Made by a program: the position numbers and the translations under genes | The notes under the pieces: generated by a model | Told to the model about the DNA's origin: nothing | The model's database searches: none | The model's input: only the letters and a program-made list of their open reading frames with translations | Assembly: GCA_015062115.1 (NCBI GenBank) | Contig: SUVG01000001.1 | Location: 186,001-250,000, forward strand | DNA length: 64,000 bases | Direction of reading: 5' to 3' | Origin: Elusimicrobium sp. | GTDB taxonomy: Bacteria > Elusimicrobiota > Elusimicrobia > Elusimicrobiales > Elusimicrobiaceae | Shown here: piece by piece, positions 60,415-64,000 of the stretch | How the letters are laid out: every line of letters begins with the position of its first letter | Numbering within the stretch: position 1 is the stretch's first letter

Positions 60415-60692
60415 TAAAGCACCTTCTTCACTTTGGCACTATCTGCTTCCTGCGCGCCAAAAGCCTGGCGGAGTTCGGCAGACAAAGTTTCGTTTGTAAC
60501 CGGAATATCCCGGCGGATATGGGCAAAATTTACATTGGTCAGTTCTACCCCGTCCGTATTCACTTCGGCGAGTTCCGCCACCCATTTGAAAAGTCCTTCC
60601 AGTTGGGCTTCATAGACGGAGGTTTCTTGTTCGTTTACTTGCATATTGGCAAGTTTGGCCGTTTGGGCCACATCTTTTTTAGTTATTTCCAT
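60414..60692 (-). CDS. gatC: Aspartyl/glutamyl-tRNA amidotransferase subunit C
   Basis: 92 residues from the Met at 60692 (GGGAG site). Typical GatC: KKDVAQTAKLANMQVNEQE, then QLEGLFKWVAELAEVNTDGVEL and a final RQAFGAQEADSAKVKKVL. It is the small belt subunit that stabilises GatA-GatB. Its stop shares one base with the gatA start (TAATG). Confidence 0.92.
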   Translation of the reverse strand: MEITKKDVAQTAKLANMQVNEQETSVYEAQLEGLFKWVAELAEVNTDGVELTNVNFAHIRRDIPVTNETLSAELRQAFGAQEADSAKVKKVL

Positions 60693-60791
60693 AGAAATAG
60701 GCTCCCTTTGAAAGTATATTTTATATAATAATGGAGCCCTTTGGCTAGGCTTAAATATAAGCCCTAAAATGCCGGGGGACAAGGGGGTAGT

Positions 60792-61145
60792 ATGACAGAG
60801 AAAAATGCGTGCTCCGTTACGGAGCGCACCAAAGATGATTGCCGTTGCGGTACCAACGGAGAAAACTGCGTAAACAGCCACTTTACTTTAGCGGTAGTGG
60901 CGGTGATATTATCGTGCTTTAGCGGGTTTTGGACGATTCCGCTGGCCCTGGCGGCGCTTATTTTATCCTTGCGCGCGCAAGACTTGGCACACGATAACCG
61001 CACCGAAGAAGCACGCCGTACGGCTTGGTGGGTAGGCCTATTTGGCTGGGTAACCGTGGGGGTAGCGCTTCTGCCGGTTATTGCCGTACTTGTTTTCGGC
61101 AGTACGATTATGGCATTTCTAACTGCCATATTGGCAAGCGCCTAA
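60792..61145 (+). CDS. CD225/dispanin-like small membrane protein
   Basis: 117 residues preceded by GGGGGT. A polar, Cys-containing N-terminus (CSVTERTKDDCRCGTNGENC) precedes two membrane segments. SHFTLAVVAVILSCFSGFWTIPLALAALILS is followed by a loop RAQDLAHDNRTEEARRTAWW, in the manner of CD225/dispanin proteins. In bacteria these have no settled function. The four-Cys N-terminus could bind a metal. Single gene with a strong terminator. Confidence 0.7.
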   Translation: MTEKNACSVTERTKDDCRCGTNGENCVNSHFTLAVVAVILSCFSGFWTIPLALAALILSLRAQDLAHDNRTEEARRTAWWVGLFGWVTVGVALLPVIAVLVFGSTIMAFLTAILASA

Positions 61146-61163
61146 AAACTTAAGTACAAAAAG

Positions 61164-61196
61164 AAACTCCCCGGGTTTTAGCCCGGGGAGTTTTTG
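61164..61196. terminator. Bidirectional terminator
   Basis: 12-bp stem AAACTCCCCGGG/CCCGGGGAGTTT (61164-61175 with 61182-61193). Confidence 0.9.
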
Positions 61197-61694
61197 TTAT
61201 TGAAAAATCCAATATCCGTCTTTTTTAATCGCCCCAACTTGTGAACAGACTTCAGCAGTATCATCTCCCGCTTCACAAAGGAACAATCCTTGTGTCGGCA
61301 CATTAGTTTGATAGTTGGGGCCTTCTAATTTAACACTATATTTACCGTCTGGCAATCTCTCCGCCACTAAAACAGCCGAAGTACCGGGTGAACATCCCCC
61401 GGAATTTCCACAAGCAAATTCATCAATATAGTAGCGAAAGTTTTTTGTGGTAATGTAACGATCTTCTAAGGTCCCGGAGATACTAATATCCAAATCATCT
61501 ATTTGTAAAGAATCCGGGCCACCTGCTAGCCCACGCAAAATTATGGCATCCATCATAGATTTTAAGTTTACCTTTGCTTCGCTTACCCGACTTTTTTCCA
61601 CAGCCTTCGTATATTGCGGAAGAGCCACCGCAGACAAGATACCAATGATTAACACTACAACTAAAAGTTCTATCAAAGTAAAACCCTTTTTCAT
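61197..61694 (-). CDS. Type IV pilin-like protein (cassette family copy C)
   Basis: 165 residues. Leader MKKG then [20 protein letters not shown] with Glu5, followed by LPQYTKAVEKSRVSEAKVNL. The globular part is unique, with CGNSGGC and the pair LFLCEAGDDTAEVC near the end. The N-terminus and upstream block match copies A and B. Start chosen at the class III leader. Convergent with the CD225-like gene. Confidence 0.9.
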   Translation of the reverse strand: MKKGFTLIELLVVVLIIGILSAVALPQYTKAVEKSRVSEAKVNLKSMMDAIILRGLAGGPDSLQIDDLDISISGTLEDRYITTKNFRYYIDEFACGNSGGCSPGTSAVLVAERLPDGKYSVKLEGPNYQTNVPTQGLFLCEAGDDTAEVCSQVGAIKKDGYWIFQ

Positions 61695-61794
61695 ACAAAA
61701 CCTCTTATAAATAAGTTTTCGGCAAGCAAACAACACTACAATTCCTCCTGCCTGCCGATTAGGCATATTGTAAGAAAAAAAAAAAACGGGTCAA
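61695..61794 (-). promoter_or_regulatory. Conserved pilin promoter/leader, copy C
   Basis: Minus strand: TTGACC (61789-61794), a 16-base spacer with twelve T residues, an ATTGTA complement (TACAAT, 61767-61772), then the leader with hairpin arms CGGCAGGCA/TGCTTGCCG and AAGAGGTTTTGT before ATG. Conservation with A and B stops just upstream of the -35. Confidence 0.65.
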
Positions 61795-61814
61795 GCTCTT
61801 TCTGATTTTCTGGT

Positions 61815-61847
61815 TAAAAAAGCGGATAAAGATTTTCTTTATCCGCT
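61815..61847 (-). terminator. Terminator of purB-purA
   Basis: 12-bp perfect stem AGCGGATAAAGA/TCTTTATCCGCT (61821-61832 with 61836-61847) followed on the minus strand by T residues. Confidence 0.9.
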
Positions 61848-61871
61848 CAAAAAACAATCAATAAAATAATC

Positions 61872-62891
61872 CTACTTCAACACCAAAGTATCTTCCATAT
61901 CCGGCCCGGTGGAAATAAGGGCGATTTGCGGATGCGGGTAAACTTCTTTGCTTAACGCACGCAGACGCGCCAAAAAGGCCTGGGCTTCGGGCGTAAAGTC
62001 CGCCTCGTTTTTCACATGGTCGTTCCCGGGGAACATATCCATGTGCGTAATGGCAATTTTGGTACAGTTGTTAATCATAATGGCGCGAGAGGCGGAACGC
62101 ATTTCAAACTCGCCGATACGGCGCAAACGCTTGGAAACACTGCCGATTTCGTGCCCTTTGGTGTGGTAAATTTCCAGTTCTTTCTCGTCCGTAATTTCTT
62201 TTTCGAGCGGCCCGGGGCCCACGCGGGTAATGTAGGGCTTGAACACTACATACACATCGCGCACGCTTTTGGGGCCAAGGCCTGCCTCGCCCAAAAAAGT
62301 GCTGGCGGTAGTGTCGCGCGAAGTAACAAACGGATATTCTCCGTGCAAGAGCGAAAGTTTAATCCCTTGTGTGCCTTCCAACAAAATTTGCCCGCCGTTA
62401 TCCAACGATTTATTTAAGAGTTCGGGTACATCTTGGATATAATCTTTCAGCAAAGGTTCGTCTTTGGCATATTTAATATCACGGCGTTCGATGCGTTCCC
62501 GCACGGCCTGACCTAGCCCCGTGCCCACACTGCCGATATGTTTCATAAAGTGGGCGGCATTGCGCTCGGCGGCCGTTTGTTCTTCCGAAATAAGTACAGC
62601 ATACGGATCAATAATCAAGCGGTCTGCCGTGCCGGTAAACTTTACTTCGTCCAGCAACCACTCCGTTTTGGTGTAAGCACCCGCACCCAAAACAAGTTTT
62701 GTTTTCGGATTTAAGAAACCCGACGGAATATTTTTTAAGGTGTAAGATTTGCCGTCTTTTACCACGGTATGCCCGGCATTGGGGCCACCTACGCGCACAC
62801 AATAATCGTAATCTCCTTTGTAAGAGAGGTACGCGGAAATTTTACCTTTTCCTTCATCTCCGGCTTGACCGCCACAAACAATATCTATCAT
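61872..62891 (-). CDS. purA: Adenylosuccinate synthetase, short archaeal-type
   Basis: 339 residues, about 90 shorter than ordinary bacterial PurA but the usual size for archaeal PurA. GTP/IMP motifs: GGQAGDEGKGK with the catalytic Asp kept, GGPNAGHTVV, SVGTGLGQAVRERI, EGTQGIKLSLLHGEYPFVTSRDTTAS and a terminal region lacking the long bacterial C-domain. It joins IMP and aspartate with GTP in AMP synthesis. Coupling to purB by an ATGA overlap supports PurA rather than the phage PurZ, which shares this short form but changes the catalytic Asp. Likely acquired or ancient archaeal type. Confidence 0.9.
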   Translation of the reverse strand: MIDIVCGGQAGDEGKGKISAYLSYKGDYDYCVRVGGPNAGHTVVKDGKSYTLKNIPSGFLNPKTKLVLGAGAYTKTEWLLDEVKFTGTADRLIIDPYAVLISEEQTAAERNAAHFMKHIGSVGTGLGQAVRERIERRDIKYAKDEPLLKDYIQDVPELLNKSLDNGGQILLEGTQGIKLSLLHGEYPFVTSRDTTASTFLGEAGLGPKSVRDVYVVFKPYITRVGPGPLEKEITDEKELEIYHTKGHEIGSVSKRLRRIGEFEMRSASRAIMINNCTKIAITHMDMFPGNDHVKNEADFTPEAQAFLARLRALSKEVYPHPQIALISTGPDMEDTLVLK

Positions 62892-64000
62892 CTATCCCCC
62901 CTCGCTTGCTTTGCGGATAAGCCGATGTAATTTTCCGGCAAGAGCGCACGCAAACGTTTTTTGGTTAATTCGTCCGTCTTTAGTTCTTCTATAAAGGCTT
63001 GTAACAAAGAAAGGGTTATTTTTTGCCCGCGGGTAAAATCGCGCAGGGTTTCGTACGGATTGGGATAGCCGACCGCCCGCAACAAGGTCTGCACCGCCTC
63101 GGCCAACACTTCGGGGTGATTATTTAATTCCTCCCGGGCGAATGTGCGATTAAAAGAAATTTTAGAAAGCCCTTTAAGCACTGAAAGATATGCCGTCAGC
63201 GCGTAGCCGAAGGAGACACTCATATTGCGTAAAACCGTAGAGTCCGACAAGTCCCTCTGCAAACGGGAGACGGGTAATTTGCGCGAAAAGAGTTCCAACA
63301 AACTGTTTGCCAACTGTAAATTTCCTTCGGCATTTTCGAAATCAATGGGGTTTACTTTTTGCGGCATGGTGGAAGAGCCGACTTCCCCGCGGACGGTTTT
63401 TTGACGAACAAGCCCTTGGGAAATATAGAACCACATATCTTGGCAAAAATCGAGCAAAATAATGTTGATGCGGCGGATATTATCAAAAATTTCGGCGTAA
63501 GCGTCGCGGTTATCCACCTGTGTAGAAAGCGGCGTTAAGAAAATTTTTATACGGCGGCCTTTATTCAATCGGGCAACAAATTTTTCGGCTATTTTGGGCC
63601 AGTTATGCTTGGGAAAAGCAAAACAATGTGCGTTATAAGCTCCCACCGCACCGCCAAATTTACAGGAAACCTGCTTTGTTTTTAATTCTTTTATTTGGCG
63701 GGACAAACGCTCCGCAAAGACCCGCATTTCCCGCCCGAAAGTAGTAGGAACGGCCGGTTGGCCGTGGGTGCGTGCAAGCAAAACGGAAGAGGCTTCTTGG
63801 CGGGCCAACTTAGTAAGTTCTTTGCAGACTTTATCCAATTCGCTAAGCAGTACTTTTTCCACTCCGTCCGCCAACAACATGGCATAGGCCGCGCTGTTGA
63901 TATCTTCGCTGGTTAAAGCAAAGTGGAACCATTCCAAACGATCGGACAGAGAAGTCTTTTTTAATTTCAGTTTCAAAAAGTATTCCAAAGATTTCACATC
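62888..64000 (-). CDS. purB: Adenylosuccinate lyase, 5' end outside window
   Basis: About 370 residues visible of an expected 450. It begins with DVKSLEYFLK at the window edge, so the N-terminal part and start codon lie beyond 64000. Catalytic features are present: HFALTSEDIN, ARTHGQPAVPTTFG and the flexible signature loop GSSTMPQKVNPIDFENAEGN, with the E. coli-type layout. It releases fumarate from SAICAR and adenylosuccinate. It overlaps purA by four bases, forming a purine AMP-branch operon. Confidence 0.94.
   Translation of the reverse strand, partial: DVKSLEYFLKLKLKKTSLSDRLEWFHFALTSEDINSAAYAMLLADGVEKVLLSELDKVCKELTKLARQEASSVLLARTHGQPAVPTTFGREMRVFAERLSRQIKELKTKQVSCKFGGAVGAYNAHCFAFPKHNWPKIAEKFVARLNKGRRIKIFLTPLSTQVDNRDAYAEIFDNIRRINIILLDFCQDMWFYISQGLVRQKTVRGEVGSSTMPQKVNPIDFENAEGNLQLANSLLELFSRKLPVSRLQRDLSDSTVLRNMSVSFGYALTAYLSVLKGLSKISFNRTFAREELNNHPEVLAEAVQTLLRAVGYPNPYETLRDFTRGQKITLSLLQAFIEELKTDELTKKRLRALLPENYIGLSAKQARGDR

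Noticed and set aside
61872-62891. PurZ-type (diaminopurine) synthetase
   Set aside because: The catalytic Asp in GDEGKGK is intact and the gene is coupled to purB, so AMP synthesis is more likely.

Overview
The window reads as bacterial chromosome of roughly mid-40s percent GC. It is most likely from a fermentative, anaerobic, Gram-negative gut member of the Elusimicrobiota, close to Elusimicrobium; this is inferred from gene content and style, not from a search. The signs are many solitary type IV pilin-like genes with a near-identical class III leader, a trimeric electron-bifurcating [FeFe] hydrogenase, a membrane pyrophosphatase, GatCA tRNA amidation, a short archaeal-style PurA, and several outer-membrane barrels and lipoproteins. 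No CRISPR array, insertion sequence or rRNA was seen.

Layout. 0-8 kb: a thioredoxin-fold protein cut by the window edge; tRNA-Leu(CAA), followed by an AT-rich 1.67 kb insert bounded by a 40-bp direct repeat and carrying a membrane-anchored NERD nuclease gene; a cation antiporter; a receiver-GGDEF protein; phosphoglucomutase; a barrel protein and MurB; tRNA-Asp. 9-17.4 kb: a tightly packed, probably MarR-controlled lipid operon (MarR, a fused LplT-like transporter/acyltransferase/acyl-CoA synthetase, a second acyltransferase, a PAP2 enzyme, and a PEP-synthase/rifampicin-phosphotransferase-like dikinase). 17.5-18 kb: a gutted fic gene and a cluster of short repeats. 18-30 kb: an Omp85-like barrel, a thioferritin-like protein, a secreted protein-glutaminase-like protein, H+-pyrophosphatase, pilins, a purple-acid-phosphatase look-alike that has lost its metal ligands, a soluble histidine kinase and an AI-2E-type permease. 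30-35.5 kb: an envelope operon (LpoB, a COG3014 lipoprotein, an LPP20-type lipoprotein, FKBP, membrane proteins) and an atypical pseudopilin. 35.6 kb: an unclassified structured RNA with a long rod fold and a possible pseudoknot.

36-40 kb holds hydCBA. 40-49 kb holds an exported protein with a receiver-like domain, a DUF1646 transporter, a Lys/Ala-rich coiled coil, a pilin, two MntP-family proteins, serine dehydratase, a nitroreductase, tRNA-His and NadE. 48-55 kb holds two convergent secreted zincin-like proteins, a CACHE-GGDEF-EAL protein, a cysteine-rich pilin and a polyprenyl-phosphate glycosyltransferase. 56-64 kb holds phosphopentomutase, pilins, Nudix-GatA-GatC, a CD225-like protein, and PurA-PurB (PurB runs off the window).

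Together the genes describe fermentation with H2 disposal, envelope and lipid maintenance, c-di-GMP signalling (one GGDEF and one EAL protein) and a dispersed pilin repertoire. The strongest candidates for new biology are: the pilin 'cassette' family, with a conserved promoter, leader hairpin and N-terminus and a variable poly-A promoter spacer; the structured RNA at 35.6 kb; the pseudo-phosphatase; the exported receiver protein; the dikinase-containing lipid operon with a nested palindromic operator; and the 40-bp-repeat-bounded NERD island.
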